64,000 bases of DNA from Motiliproteus sp965230185 (GCA_965230185.1 OZ245995.1:2418001-2482000); one strand, 5' to 3'; positions 1 to 9,036 are shown, counted from the stretch's first letter. Numbers and translations are program-made. The notes: generated by a model from the sequence alone, not told the origin.

Positions 1-803
1 GGGCGGCCTATACCTCAGGCACACCGGCCTTCGGCGTTGGCGCCGGTAATGTACCGGTGATTGTGGATGAGACCGCTGATCTCAGCTCAGCAGCGGAGAA
101 GATCCGGGCTTCAAAGACTTTTGACAATGCCACCAGCTGCTCCTCGGAGAACAGCGTGGTCATCGTTGACGAGGTCTACGATGACATGATTGCCGCCTTT
201 GAGACCGCCGGCGCTCAGATGCTGACGGCTGCGGAGAAGCGGCAGCTGCAGGACTGTATGTGGCAGCACGGACACCTCAATCGTGAAGTTCTGGCTAAAC
301 CGGTGGCGGATGTCTGCGCGGCGGCCGGGCTCAGTCGGGAAGGGCTGCCCCACAGCGATTTTCTGCTGGTTGAAGAGACCGGTATCGGTAAAGAGGCACC
401 TTTTTCCGGGGAGAAAATGTCGCTGGTGCTGACTGTTTACCGGGCCAGAGATTTCGCCGATGCAAAACGCCTCGCCGCGTCCATTCTTGATCATCAGGGC
501 AAGGGGCATTCGCTGGGGATTCACACCACCGATCCCGGGCGACCTGAAGAGCTGGGGCTGGAAATGCCGGTCTGTCGGATTATCGTCAATCAGGCGCACT
601 GTTTTGCAACCGGTGGCAGCTTTGACAACGCCCTGCCGTTCTCCCTGTCCATGGGATGCGGAACCTGGGGCGGCAATATCACCAACGAAAACGTCCACTA
701 CAAGCACTACATGAACATCACCCGGGTGGTTCGCACCATAGCACCCCGGGAGGTCACCGTGGATGAGATTTTTGGCGACTACAAGAAGAGGTACCTGGTG
801 TGA
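1..803 (+). CDS. sauS: Acylating (sulfo)acetaldehyde dehydrogenase, 5'-truncated
   Basis: The frame is open from the first base of the window, so the gene starts upstream and about the last 267 residues are visible. The family oxidises an aldehyde to an acyl-CoA with NAD(P)+. The visible part begins with a GVGAGNVPV-type segment typical of the acylating aldehyde dehydrogenase family (EutE/AdhE/SauS) and continues to FDNATSC, whose Cys is at the catalytic thiol position. The stop overlaps the start of the CoA ligase downstream. An acylating aldehyde dehydrogenase beside an AMP-forming ligase is the arrangement of sauS-sauT for sulfoacetate use in Cupriavidus necator, where the ligase makes sulfoacetyl-CoA and SauS reduces it to sulfoacetaldehyde. 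The enzyme class is clear. The sulfoacetate substrate is inferred from gene pairing only. Confidence 0.75.
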   Translation, partial: AAYTSGTPAFGVGAGNVPVIVDETADLSSAAEKIRASKTFDNATSCSSENSVVIVDEVYDDMIAAFETAGAQMLTAAEKRQLQDCMWQHGHLNREVLAKPVADVCAAAGLSREGLPHSDFLLVEETGIGKEAPFSGEKMSLVLTVYRARDFADAKRLAASILDHQGKGHSLGIHTTDPGRPEELGLEMPVCRIIVNQAHCFATGGSFDNALPFSLSMGCGTWGGNITNENVHYKHYMNITRVVRTIAPREVTVDEIFGDYKKRYLV

Positions 804-2380
804 AGTCTGTTTCCTATACACCGCCGGCAACGACAGTACGTGCACTGATCGATCTCTATGCCGGTAAACACCCTGAACGCGTTTTCTCGGTGTCACCGGA
901 GACCGGTGCAGAGCTCAGTTACGGCGTTCTGCAACAGCGGGCTCTCGAATACAGTCGTTATTTTGCGGCGCTCGGTCTCAGCAAAGGCGAAACCGTCTCC
1001 TTTATGATGGGTAACGGGCTGGCAACGATCGAGCTGTTTCTGTCCACCCTGTATGCCGGTTACATCACCTCGCCGCTGAATCCGGCGGCGGGTCGTGATC
1101 AGATCGAGTATGTGCTGGATCATTCCGATGCCAGGGTCGTGTTTGTGTCTTCCGCCTTTGAGGAGCAGGTAAGGGCGGCGGCTGAGGGGCTGAACCGTGA
1201 TATCCGGATTATCAGTGCCGATGTCGACCAGGGGCCGGATTGGGGGATCGAGCCTGCAGCGGAGCCTCTGCTGTCGGGCATCGATGCCGGGGATGACGGT
1301 CTGCTGATGTACACCTCCGGCACCACCGGTCGTCCCAAGGGGGTGATACTGACCCATAAAAATCTGATTGCCGGCGGTATGAACACCGCGGTGGCTCATC
1401 AGCTGACCGATAAAGACCGGGGGATCTGCGTGCTGCCGCTCTGCCATATCAACGCCCAGTGTGTGACGGTGATGGCGCCGCTGGTCAGCGGTGGCAGCGT
1501 GGTGATGCCCCACAGCTTCAGTGTCTCCTCGTTCTGGAACTGGATTATCGATCATGGCTGCAGCTGGTTCAGCGTGGTGCCGACCATCATCTCCTACCTG
1601 ATGCACCACCAGCATGAGCTGTCGGAGCAGCAGCTGAAGCAGGCACTCAGCGGAGTGCGCTTTGGTCGTTCGGCATCGGCTGCGCTGCCACCATCGCTGC
1701 ACGCCGGTTTCGAGGAGAAGTTCGGCGTACCGATTGTTGAAACCATGGGCCTTACCGAAACCGCCGCCCAGATCCTCTCTAACCCGTTGCCGCCGGAACA
1801 GAACAAGTACGGGTCGCCGGGGATCGCCTTCGGAACCGAGATCCGGGTAGTGGACGAAGCCGGCAATACCCAGCCCGTTAACGTCGAAGGGGAGCTGCTG
1901 GTACGTGGCGACAGCGTGATGCGGTGCTACTACAAGAATCCGCAGGCCACCGAAGAAGCGCTGCAGGCCGACGGCTGGCTGCATACCGGTGACCTGGCCC
2001 GGCAGGATGAAGAGGGGTTTATCTTTATCACCGGGCGACTGAAAGAGCTGATCATCAAAGGCGGCGAAAATATTGCGCCCCGGGAGATCGACGATGCGCT
2101 CTATTCACATCCCGATGTGGTTGAGGCCGGTGCGGTCGGTATCGACGATGAGCATTACGGCCAGGAAGTGGTGGCCTGCGTGGTGATCAACCAGGATGCC
2201 CGGGTCAGCGAGGCCGAGCTGATCGACTTCTGCCTGCAGAAAGTCGGTAAGGTGAAAACACCGAGAAACATCTACTTCTTCGATGATCTGCCGAAAGGAC
2301 CCTCCGGCAAGGTGCAGCGCCTGAAACTGGTGGATCAGCTGAAAGCAATGGACCGGTCGCCGGGAGCTCCCGGGCACTGA
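800..2380 (+). CDS. sauT: AMP-forming acyl-CoA ligase, sulfoacetate-CoA ligase-like
   Basis: This is an ANL-superfamily adenylate-forming ligase of 526 residues that activates a carboxylate through an acyl-AMP to a CoA thioester. Visible motifs are the P-loop YTSGTTGRPKG near residue 172, the A5-type GLTETAAQ, the HTGDLAR motif, and a C-terminal lysine in PSGKVQR that fits the adenylation Lys. It starts with GTG overlapping the TGA of the upstream dehydrogenase (GTGA), so the two are translationally coupled. A strong terminator follows. The coupling to an acylating aldehyde dehydrogenase points to SauT of sulfoacetate catabolism. Because the window also encodes benzoyl-CoA metabolism, a benzoate-CoA ligase was considered. 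The pairing with SauS and the separate terminator make that less likely. Confidence 0.7.
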   Translation: MKSVSYTPPATTVRALIDLYAGKHPERVFSVSPETGAELSYGVLQQRALEYSRYFAALGLSKGETVSFMMGNGLATIELFLSTLYAGYITSPLNPAAGRDQIEYVLDHSDARVVFVSSAFEEQVRAAAEGLNRDIRIISADVDQGPDWGIEPAAEPLLSGIDAGDDGLLMYTSGTTGRPKGVILTHKNLIAGGMNTAVAHQLTDKDRGICVLPLCHINAQCVTVMAPLVSGGSVVMPHSFSVSSFWNWIIDHGCSWFSVVPTIISYLMHHQHELSEQQLKQALSGVRFGRSASAALPPSLHAGFEEKFGVPIVETMGLTETAAQILSNPLPPEQNKYGSPGIAFGTEIRVVDEAGNTQPVNVEGELLVRGDSVMRCYYKNPQATEEALQADGWLHTGDLARQDEEGFIFITGRLKELIIKGGENIAPREIDDALYSHPDVVEAGAVGIDDEHYGQEVVACVVINQDARVSEAELIDFCLQKVGKVKTPRNIYFFDDLPKGPSGKVQRLKLVDQLKAMDRSPGAPGH

Positions 2381-2485
2381 TAATCGTTTCTGATCATCGT
2401 GTTCTCCGGCCGGAGCAGGGACGCTCCGCAACAGAAGTCGCCTCACCCGTGACGCAGAGCGGATTCGATCCTGTTCCGCTCTTTA

Positions 2486-2524
2486 GTCACCGCAGCTGAT
2501 CGGCAGCTGTCGGTGACTCTTTTT
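2486..2524 (+). terminator. Rho-independent terminator after sauT
   Basis: A long stem beginning GTCACC and closing GGTGAC, with internal AGCTG/CAGCT pairing, is followed by TCTTTTT. It lies about 105 bases after the ligase stop and separates the sauST pair from korCAB. Confidence 0.8.
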
Positions 2525-2653
2525 GCCTGTTCGTCGGTGAGGGCGTTATCCGGTCGGCCGGGAAACAGCGGCCGGACCCAACAGGGCGCTTCCTCAGATA
2601 GAGGTGATCTGACAATCGATCCCGGCTGAGACCAGAGCAGACGTTCCGACGGC

Positions 2654-2812
2654 TCAGGCCGGCTGCTTACCCTGAGCGGCTTCGGTGGGAGTGACGATCG
2701 GCTTCAGCAGCGACACAAGCGCAAAAACGCTGTTGAAAAAGCGGCAGAACAGCCGGTACTCGGGAGACTGACGCAGGGCTGTGGCAAAAAATTCAGAGTG
2801 ATGATCGTGCAT
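2654..2812 (-). CDS. Small hypothetical protein (52 aa)
   Basis: This is a short open frame starting MHDHHSEFF. It is supported mainly by a near-ideal GGAGG six bases before the ATG at 2812. A longer start at 2839 exists but lacks such a site. The middle of the protein (FNSVFALVSLL) is hydrophobic and could form one amphipathic or membrane helix. I do not recognise the family. It lies alone on the minus strand in the gap between sauT and korC. Confidence 0.4.
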   Translation of the reverse strand: MHDHHSEFFATALRQSPEYRLFCRFFNSVFALVSLLKPIVTPTEAAQGKQPA

Positions 2813-2928
2813 GGATGGCCTCCATAAGTCAGTAAGCACGGAAAGATGAGAGAGCTGTCAGGTCTCTTCCGCTTGTTGTGCTTATTTTCGGGAGGATGAC
2901 GCAGTGCGGGCATCATAATTTCCTGGAT

Positions 2929-2990
2929 TTGCTGTGTCAATCATCTCATCTATATGAGTTGCATGTTGCTGCCGATCTATGGTCAATGCA
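2929..2990 (+). promoter_or_regulatory. Predicted korCAB promoter with TGCA operator
   Basis: A -35-like TTGCTG (2929-2934) is followed after 16 bases by a -10-like TATATG (2951-2956). A TGCA (2960-2963) begins four bases downstream, around the expected start of transcription, and a second TGCA (2987-2990) completes an inverted TTGCAT/ATGCAA pair. The position matches TGCA motifs at the had-bcr and gcdH promoters. BzdR of Azoarcus sp. CIB is known to bind TGCA-containing palindromes. The site is a prediction. It implies a leader of about 170 bases before the korC start. Confidence 0.45.
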
Positions 2991-3132
2991 AGACCGGAGA
3001 GAAAGGTTTTTCATTTTTTACAGAGCCGTCGTCGGTACTGCTGTCGCCGCAGGAATGACCGTGATCCGGCGCCGTGTTCGTGGCTCTTTGCGGCGCTTCA
3101 ACGCCGGTTATAAACAGAGTGAGGAGAGGGTT

Positions 3133-4914
3133 TTGAAAGCAACCGATACCCGGCCTGCCAACTACTATCATAAAGTCGTGGACTGTCAGTATGCGTGCCC
3201 CGCGCATACCCCCGTTCCCGAGTACATCCGCCTGATCGCCGATCAGCGCTACACCGACGCCTATATGGTCAACTGGCAGTCCAACGTCTTCCCCGGCATT
3301 CTCGGCCGGGTCTGCGACCGCCCCTGTGAGCCCGCCTGCCGGCGCGGCCGGGTCGAAGAGCAGCCCGTCGCCATCTGCCGGCTCAAGCGGGTCGCCGCCG
3401 ATCATCGCGACGATATCAGTGCACGGCTTCCCCACATCCCCACCGACAAGAACGGTAAGCGTATCGCCCTGATCGGCGCCGGACCGGCCTCGCTGACAGT
3501 GGCCCGGGACCTGATGCCGAAGGGCTACGCGGTGACGATCTTCGATCGCGATGCGAAGGCCGGCGGCATGGTCCGCAGCCAGATCCCGGTATTCCGGCTA
3601 CCGGAGACGGTGCTCGACGAGGAGGTGGGTTATGTGCTGGATATGGGCGTCGAGACCCGCTTCGGCACCGAGATCACCAGCCTTAAATCGGTGCTGGATG
3701 AACAGTTTGATGCCGTCTTTATCGGCACCGGCGCCCCCAGCGGCCGCGACCTCAACATCCCCGGCCGGGAAGAGGCCGGGGAGGCGGTGCAGGTCGGTAT
3801 CAACTGGCTGGCCGGTGTCGCCTTCGAGCATGTGAAGGAAGCCGGCAAGCGGGTGGTGGTGCTCGGCGGCGGTAATACCGCCATGGACTGCTGCCGCACC
3901 GCGCTGCGGCTGGGCAGCAACCAGGTCAGCGTGATCGTCCGCTCCAGCTTCGAGGACATGAAGGCCTCGCCCTGGGAGAAGGAAGATGCCCTGGCCGAAG
4001 GGGTGGCGATCCTCAACCACCGGGTCCCCAAAGCCTATGTGGTGGAAGACGGTAAGCTGACCGGTGTCCGCTTCGAACTGGTGGAGTCGGTCTACGATGA
4101 CGACGGTCGCCGCCGACTGGTGCCCACCGGCGAGGAGGAGCTGGTGGAATGCGACCAGGTACTGGTCGCCATCGGTCAGGACGCGAAGTTCCCCTGGATC
4201 GAAGCCGATCTCGGCATCGAGATGGATCAGTGGGGGATGCCGGTGCTGAACAAAGCGACCCTGCAGTCGAGCCTGCCCCGGGTGTTCTTCGGCGGCGACG
4301 CCGCCTTCGGTCCTGAGAATATCATCACCGCGGTGGCCCACGGCCATCAGGCGGCCACCTCCATCGACCTGTTCTGTCAGGGACGGGCGCCGGAACAGCG
4401 GCCGGCCGAGAGCTATACCCTCACCAGTCAGAAGATGGGGGTCCACGAGTGGAGCTACCACAACGCCACCACCAATGACGAACGTCAGGCGGTGCCCCAC
4501 CTCAGCAAGCGCAAGGCGCTGTCCAGCCTGCAGGCGGAAGTGGAGCTGGGCTTCGACGAGCAGCTGGCGCTGACCGAAGCCTCCCGCTGTCTCAGCTGCG
4601 ATGTCCAGACGGTGTTCTCCGCCAGCCGCTGTATCGAGTGCGGCGCCTGTGAAGACATCTGCCCCATGGACTGTATCAACTTTACCGCCAACGGTGAGGA
4701 GGACGAGTTGCGCGGCCGGCTGCGGGTGCCGTCGCCGCTCAACGGCAAGGATCAGGCCCTCTATGTCTCCGCCGACCTGAAGACCGGCCAGATCATGGCC
4801 AAGGATGAAGATGTCTGTCTGCACTGCGGCCTCTGTGCCGAACGCTGCCCCACCGGGGCCTGGGATATGCAGAAGTTTCAACTGACACAGGAGTCCGGTC
4901 ATGCCAACGATTAA
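3133..4914 (+). CDS. korC: KorC-like NAD(P):ferredoxin-type flavoprotein with Fe-S domains
   Basis: This glutamate-synthase-small-subunit-like flavoprotein (593 residues) is expected to move electrons between NAD(P)H and ferredoxin or the KorAB enzyme. In order it has an N-terminal Fe-S binding region (Cys in DCQYACPAHTP and CDRPCEPACRR), an FAD Rossmann motif GAGPASL, an NAD(P) Rossmann motif GGGNTAMD, and two C-terminal 4Fe-4S motifs, CIECGACEDICP and CLHCGLCAERCP. The TTG at 3133 is preferred because GAGGAG lies just upstream and homology begins right after it. Longer in-frame starts would lie upstream of or inside the predicted promoter. The gene overlaps korA by 14 bases. In Azoarcus evansii and Thauera, KorC with KorAB forms the 2-oxoglutarate:NADP+/ferredoxin oxidoreductase linked to benzoyl-CoA reductase. 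Confidence 0.8.
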   Translation: MKATDTRPANYYHKVVDCQYACPAHTPVPEYIRLIADQRYTDAYMVNWQSNVFPGILGRVCDRPCEPACRRGRVEEQPVAICRLKRVAADHRDDISARLPHIPTDKNGKRIALIGAGPASLTVARDLMPKGYAVTIFDRDAKAGGMVRSQIPVFRLPETVLDEEVGYVLDMGVETRFGTEITSLKSVLDEQFDAVFIGTGAPSGRDLNIPGREEAGEAVQVGINWLAGVAFEHVKEAGKRVVVLGGGNTAMDCCRTALRLGSNQVSVIVRSSFEDMKASPWEKEDALAEGVAILNHRVPKAYVVEDGKLTGVRFELVESVYDDDGRRRLVPTGEEELVECDQVLVAIGQDAKFPWIEADLGIEMDQWGMPVLNKATLQSSLPRVFFGGDAAFGPENIITAVAHGHQAATSIDLFCQGRAPEQRPAESYTLTSQKMGVHEWSYHNATTNDERQAVPHLSKRKALSSLQAEVELGFDEQLALTEASRCLSCDVQTVFSASRCIECGACEDICPMDCINFTANGEEDELRGRLRVPSPLNGKDQALYVSADLKTGQIMAKDEDVCLHCGLCAERCPTGAWDMQKFQLTQESGHAND

Positions 4915-6796
4915 TGCCGTTAACGAATTCGTTATTCGCTTCGCCAACGTCAACGGCACCGGCTCCGCCAGTGCTAACCTGATGTTCGCCAAATCGCTGT
5001 TCCGGATGGGGATTCCGGTCAGCCCCCGCAACATCTTTCCGTCCAACATTCAGGGCATGCCCACCTGGTACGAGGTACGGGTCAGCGAGAAGGGCTATCT
5101 GGGCCGGCGCGGCGGCGGGGCCGATATCGTCGTCGCCATGAACGCCCAGACCCTGGCCGAGGATATGCGCAGCGTGCTGCCGGGTGGCTACTTTATCTAC
5201 GATTCCACCAAACCGCTGGAGCCCCAGCTGCAGCGTCAGGATGTCAACATCATTGGCATTCCGATCTCCGAGATCTGCCTGCGTGAATACGAGGATCCCC
5301 GTCAGCGTCAGCTGTTCAAGAACGTGATCTATGTGGGGGCCCTGGCGGCACTGCTGGATATCGAGTTCGAGATACTGAAGAACATGGTGGCCGACCAGTT
5401 CAAAGGCAAAGAGAAGCTGATCATCCCCAATATCTACGCCCTGGAGCTGGGCCATCAGGCGGCCTCGGTGCAGTTCCGATGTCCGCTGGGCATTCGGGTG
5501 CAGCGGGCCGAGGCGGTCAACAACCACATCATGATCGACGGCAACACCGCCACCGCCCTCGGCGCGGTCTACGGCGGCGCCACTGTGGTGGGCTGGTACC
5601 CGATCACCCCCTCCACCTCGGTGGTCGAGAACTTTATGAAGTACTGTCAGCGGTTGCGAATCGATCCGGCCACCGGCAAGAAGAACTATGCCGCGGTCCA
5701 GGCCGAGGATGAGCTGGCCGCCATCGGCGTCGCCATCGGTGCCGCCTGGAACGGCGCCCGCGCTTTCACCGCCACCAGTGGCCCCGGCATCTCGCTGATG
5801 ACCGAGTTCCTGGGACTGGCCTATTTCGCCGAACTGCCGATCGTACTGGTCAATGTTCAGCGCGCCGGCCCCTCCACCGGCATGCCGACCCGGACCCAGC
5901 AGCCGGACGTACTGGCCTGCGCCTACGCCTCCCACGGCGATACTAAACAGGTGCTGCTGTTCCCGGAATCGCCGAAGGAGTGTTTCGACATGACCGCCGA
6001 GGCCTTCGACCTGGCGGAGCGGCTGCAGACCCCGGTGATCGTCATGAGCGATCTCGATCTGGGCATGAACGATCACCTCAGCGAAGAGCTGCGCTGGGAC
6101 GACAATCACCGCTATGACCGCGGCAAGGTGCTCAGTGCCGAGCAGCTGGACGAGATCGAGAAGTTCGGCCGCTACCTGGACGTCGATGACGACGGTATCT
6201 GTTACCGCACCTACCCCGGTACTCACCCGGAGAAGGGCGCCTTCTTCACCCGTGGCACCTCCCGGGACCGCTATGCCATCTACAGCGAGCAGGGCGATGT
6301 CTACGTCGATAACGTCGATCGCCTCAACCGTAAATTTGAGACCGCCGCCACCCTGATCCCGGGGCCGGAGATCACCCTCAACGGGACAGCAGCAAAAACG
6401 GGGACGAAGGGCAAAGCGGCGAAAGGCACCCGTAAGAATGCCGGCCTGATCTATTACGGCACCACTGCGGTGGCGATTCAGGAGACCCTCGACCTGCTGG
6501 CGGCGAAGGGGCTCAGCGTCGACACGATGCGGATCCGGGCCTTCCCGTTCAGCACCGAGGTCGAAGCCTTTATCGACAGTCACGACACCCTGTTCGTGAT
6601 CGAACAGAACCGTGACGGTCAGCTGCGTACGCTGCTGATCAACGAGCTGGAGATCCATCCGAAGAAGCTGGTGAAGGTGGTTCATTACGACGGTCTGCCC
6701 ATCACCGCCCGTTTTATCAGCACCCAGGTGGCGGAGCACCTTCTCGAAGGTTCCAGCCGAAAAACCAGCCCGACTGCGGCGACCCGAGGGGAGTAA
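4901..6796 (+). CDS. korA: 2-oxoacid (2-oxoglutarate):ferredoxin oxidoreductase, gamma-alpha fusion subunit
   Basis: This 631-residue subunit has a gamma domain at the N-terminus (about 1-185, with GTGSASAN and LGRRGGGADIV) fused to the alpha pyrimidine-binding domain (about 200-480, with YPITPSTSV and the TGMPTRTQQ segment). With KorB it decarboxylates a 2-oxoacid to the acyl-CoA and reduces ferredoxin. The ATG at 4901 lies inside the end of korC and has an AGGAG site nine bases upstream. A low-complexity Lys/Thr/Gly linker near residues 493-515 joins the alpha core to its C-terminal domain. Downstream korB follows after six bases. By analogy with Thauera and Azoarcus the substrate is 2-oxoglutarate from the TCA cycle, making succinyl-CoA and low-potential electrons. 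Other 2-oxoacids cannot be excluded. Confidence 0.85.
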   Translation: MPTINAVNEFVIRFANVNGTGSASANLMFAKSLFRMGIPVSPRNIFPSNIQGMPTWYEVRVSEKGYLGRRGGGADIVVAMNAQTLAEDMRSVLPGGYFIYDSTKPLEPQLQRQDVNIIGIPISEICLREYEDPRQRQLFKNVIYVGALAALLDIEFEILKNMVADQFKGKEKLIIPNIYALELGHQAASVQFRCPLGIRVQRAEAVNNHIMIDGNTATALGAVYGGATVVGWYPITPSTSVVENFMKYCQRLRIDPATGKKNYAAVQAEDELAAIGVAIGAAWNGARAFTATSGPGISLMTEFLGLAYFAELPIVLVNVQRAGPSTGMPTRTQQPDVLACAYASHGDTKQVLLFPESPKECFDMTAEAFDLAERLQTPVIVMSDLDLGMNDHLSEELRWDDNHRYDRGKVLSAEQLDEIEKFGRYLDVDDDGICYRTYPGTHPEKGAFFTRGTSRDRYAIYSEQGDVYVDNVDRLNRKFETAATLIPGPEITLNGTAAKTGTKGKAAKGTRKNAGLIYYGTTAVAIQETLDLLAAKGLSVDTMRIRAFPFSTEVEAFIDSHDTLFVIEQNRDGQLRTLLINELEIHPKKLVKVVHYDGLPITARFISTQVAEHLLEGSSRKTSPTAATRGE

Positions 6797-6802
6797 TTAC
6801 GC

Positions 6803-7858
6803 ATGAGTTATCAGAAGTCCACGTTCCGCCACCCGGGTCTGGCCCTCAACGATCTGGGGCTGACCAGTCAGGCCTACGAAGGCCCGCTGTCCACCCTCTG
6901 TGCCGGTTGCGGCCATGACACCATCGGCGGCTCGATCATTCAGGCCTGTCATGAACTGTCGCTGCCGCCGCACCGGATCGCTAAGCTGTCGGGGATCGGC
7001 TGCTCCTCCAAGGCGCCGACCTACTTCCTCAACAAGGCCCACGGCTTTAACTCGGTGCACGGCCGCATGCCGTCGATCGCCACCGGTGCCAACATGGCCA
7101 ACCGCGAGCTGATCTACATCGGCATGTCCGGCGACGGCGACTCCGCCGCCATCGGCCTCGGTCAGTTCGCCCACGTGGTACGCCGGCGTCTGAACATGCT
7201 GTATCTGGTGGCCAACAACGGCGTCTACGGGCTCACCAAGGGCCAGACCTCGGCCACCTCCGACCGCGGTTCGAAGAGCAAGGGCGGGGTGGAAAACCTG
7301 CTGGAAGGCTTCGATCTGGCCACCATGGCGCTGCAGCTGGGCGCCACCTTCGTGGCCCGCAGCTTCTCCGGTGACCGGGCCCAGCTGGTGCCGCTGCTGA
7401 AGGCGGCCCTGAGCCATCAGGGCTTCGCCTTTATCGACGTCATCTCCCCCTGCGTGACCTTCAACAACCACGCCGGCTCCACTAAGAGCTACGACTACGT
7501 CCGCGACCATGTGCAGACCGCCTCGGTCACCGACTTCGTGCCGGTGAAGGAGGAGATCATCAGCGCCTGTCCGGTGGGCAAGACCTGCCGTGATATCTGC
7601 CTGCATGACGGCTCCATCGTCCGACTGCAGAACGTCGGTGACAGCTACAACCCGGAGAACCGTCAGGAAGCCATCGCCGCCATCGAGCAGTGCAAGGCCG
7701 ACGGTGAGATCCTCACCGGGCTGCTGTACCTGGATCCGGGGGCGGAAGATCTGCACAAGGTGCTGGAAACCACCGACAAGCCCCTGAACAGCCTGTCGGA
7801 AACGGCGCTCTGTCCCGGCAGTGATGTGCTTGAAACGATCATCTCCAGTTTCCGGTAG
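6803..7858 (+). CDS. korB: 2-oxoacid (2-oxoglutarate):ferredoxin oxidoreductase, beta subunit
   Basis: This is the thiamine-diphosphate-binding beta subunit (351 residues). Visible features are LCAGCGHDT and GIGCSS, whose cysteines contribute to the 4Fe-4S cluster, the GDGDSAAIG metal/ThDP motif, and the NNGVYGLTKGQ segment that follows it in this family. The ATG is preceded by GGGGAG. It is the last gene of korCAB; no obvious terminator lies between it and metA. Together KorA and KorB would regenerate reduced ferredoxin for benzoyl-CoA reductase encoded 32 kb away on the other strand. That functional link is inferred from the same pairing in Thauera aromatica and Azoarcus evansii. Confidence 0.85.
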   Translation: MSYQKSTFRHPGLALNDLGLTSQAYEGPLSTLCAGCGHDTIGGSIIQACHELSLPPHRIAKLSGIGCSSKAPTYFLNKAHGFNSVHGRMPSIATGANMANRELIYIGMSGDGDSAAIGLGQFAHVVRRRLNMLYLVANNGVYGLTKGQTSATSDRGSKSKGGVENLLEGFDLATMALQLGATFVARSFSGDRAQLVPLLKAALSHQGFAFIDVISPCVTFNNHAGSTKSYDYVRDHVQTASVTDFVPVKEEIISACPVGKTCRDICLHDGSIVRLQNVGDSYNPENRQEAIAAIEQCKADGEILTGLLYLDPGAEDLHKVLETTDKPLNSLSETALCPGSDVLETIISSFR

Positions 7859-8004
7859 TGCCCGGCAATCTTATGGCAGTCTTATATAGAGGATAAAAAT
7901 CACTGTTGACCGGAAAAATGGGTTAAACTTGCCTGACAACAACATCGTTGTTCCCGGCAGAGGGGCTCCGGCAGGGCCCCGCAGGTTATTCAGAAGGTAA
8001 GACA

Positions 8005-8933
8005 GTGCCCATTAAAATCCCCGATCAGCTACCGGCCTCCAGCATTCTTCGTGAGGAGAACGTCTTCGTGATGTCCGAGCAGCGGGCGCTCAGCCAGCAT
8101 GTTCGGCCACTGAAAGTACTGATCCTGAACCTGATGCCGAAGAAGATCGAGACCGAAAACCAGCTGATCAGGCTGCTCTCCAACACGCCGCTGCAGGTGG
8201 ATGTTGAACTGCTGCGAGTGGACAACCGGTTTCTAAAAATACTCCGGCGGTGCATCTGGAGCGGTTTTACCGGACCTTCGAGCAGGTCAGGGACAAGAAC
8301 TATGACGGCCTGGTTATCACCGGCGCGCCACTGGGACTGGTCTCCTTCGAAGATGTGCTCTACTGGGACCATATTCAGGACATTATCCACTGGTCACGGG
8401 AGCACGTGACCTCGACGCTGTTTCTGTGCTGGGCGGTGCAGGCAGGCCTGAAGGTGTTCTACGACCTTCCCAAACAGACCCGCAGCCAGAAACTGTCCGG
8501 TGTCTACTGGCACCAGACTATCGCCCGCAATGAGCCGCTGACCCGTGGCTTCGACGATGAATTTCTGGCGCCGCACTCGCGTAACGCCAGTTTTCCGGTC
8601 GATTTCGTTCGTGATAACACCGATCTCAGGGTACTGGCCACCTCCGAGGAGGCCGGTGCCTATCTGCTGGCCAGTGAGGACAAGCGTCAGGTTTATGTGA
8701 CCGGTCATCCGGAATACGATGCCGAAACCCTGGCTAACGAGTACCATCGGGATGTCGGCGAAGGTATCGATCCCATAATTCCCGTAAACTATTTCCTGAA
8801 TGACAATCCGGACAATCCGCCCCGGGTGACCTGGCGCAGTCACGGTAACCTGCTGGTCTCCAACTGGCTCAATTATTACGTCTACCAGTTGACGCCCTAT
8901 GATCTCCGGTCAATGGAACTGACTCCTGACTAA
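8005..8933 (+). pseudogene. metA: Homoserine O-succinyltransferase with apparent frameshift
   Basis: MetA transfers the succinyl group of succinyl-CoA to homoserine in methionine synthesis. The reading frame starts at GTG 8005 (MPIKIP, with AAGG just upstream) and matches the family through LILNLMPKKIETENQ. At about 8230-8235 the frame breaks, and the match resumes one frame over with NTPAVHLERFYRTF. Adding one G in the CGGTTTCT stretch restores a continuous protein of normal length. The second part has the catalytic Cys in FLCWAVQAG, the His in TGHPEYD and the C-terminal RSHGNLL typical of MetA. Nothing else in the gene is degraded, so a sequencing or assembly error is as likely as a real recent mutation. 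Confidence 0.85.
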
Positions 8934-8950
8934 GCGAACGAACAGAAAAT

Positions 8951-8979
8951 AAAAAAACCGCCTTATGGCGGTTTTTTTA
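8951..8979 (+). terminator. Rho-independent terminator after metA
   Basis: An A-run, ACCGCC, a TTAT loop, GGCGGT and a run of seven Ts form a classical terminator that would also work on the opposite strand. Confidence 0.9.
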
Positions 8980-9036
8980 TTTCCGGAATTCCGATGAACC
9001 TTCCCTGGTTCCTTTAAGGGCAGGGGGGCTGCCGGT

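Noticed and set aside
800..2380. Benzoate-CoA ligase assignment for the first ligase
   Set aside because: It is coupled to an acylating aldehyde dehydrogenase and ends at its own terminator, which fits a SauT-type role better.
2878..3132. N-terminal extension of korC starting upstream of 3133
   Set aside because: It would begin upstream of the predicted promoter, has no homology to KorC and lacks a ribosome binding site; TTG at 3133 has one.
3598..5049. Very long open frame on the minus strand over korC
   Set aside because: High GC third positions open antisense frames here. The plus strand encodes a clear flavoprotein with cofactor motifs, and the antisense translation is His/Gly/Val-rich with no domain.
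4793..6739. Minus-strand frame of ~650 codons opposite korA
   Set aside because: Same antisense effect; the KorA gamma and alpha domains are unmistakable on the plus strand.
7938..7952. AACAAC-ATC-GTTGTT stem before metA as a riboswitch
   Set aside because: The stem is short, and no SAM riboswitch core or MetJ box could be recognised around it.
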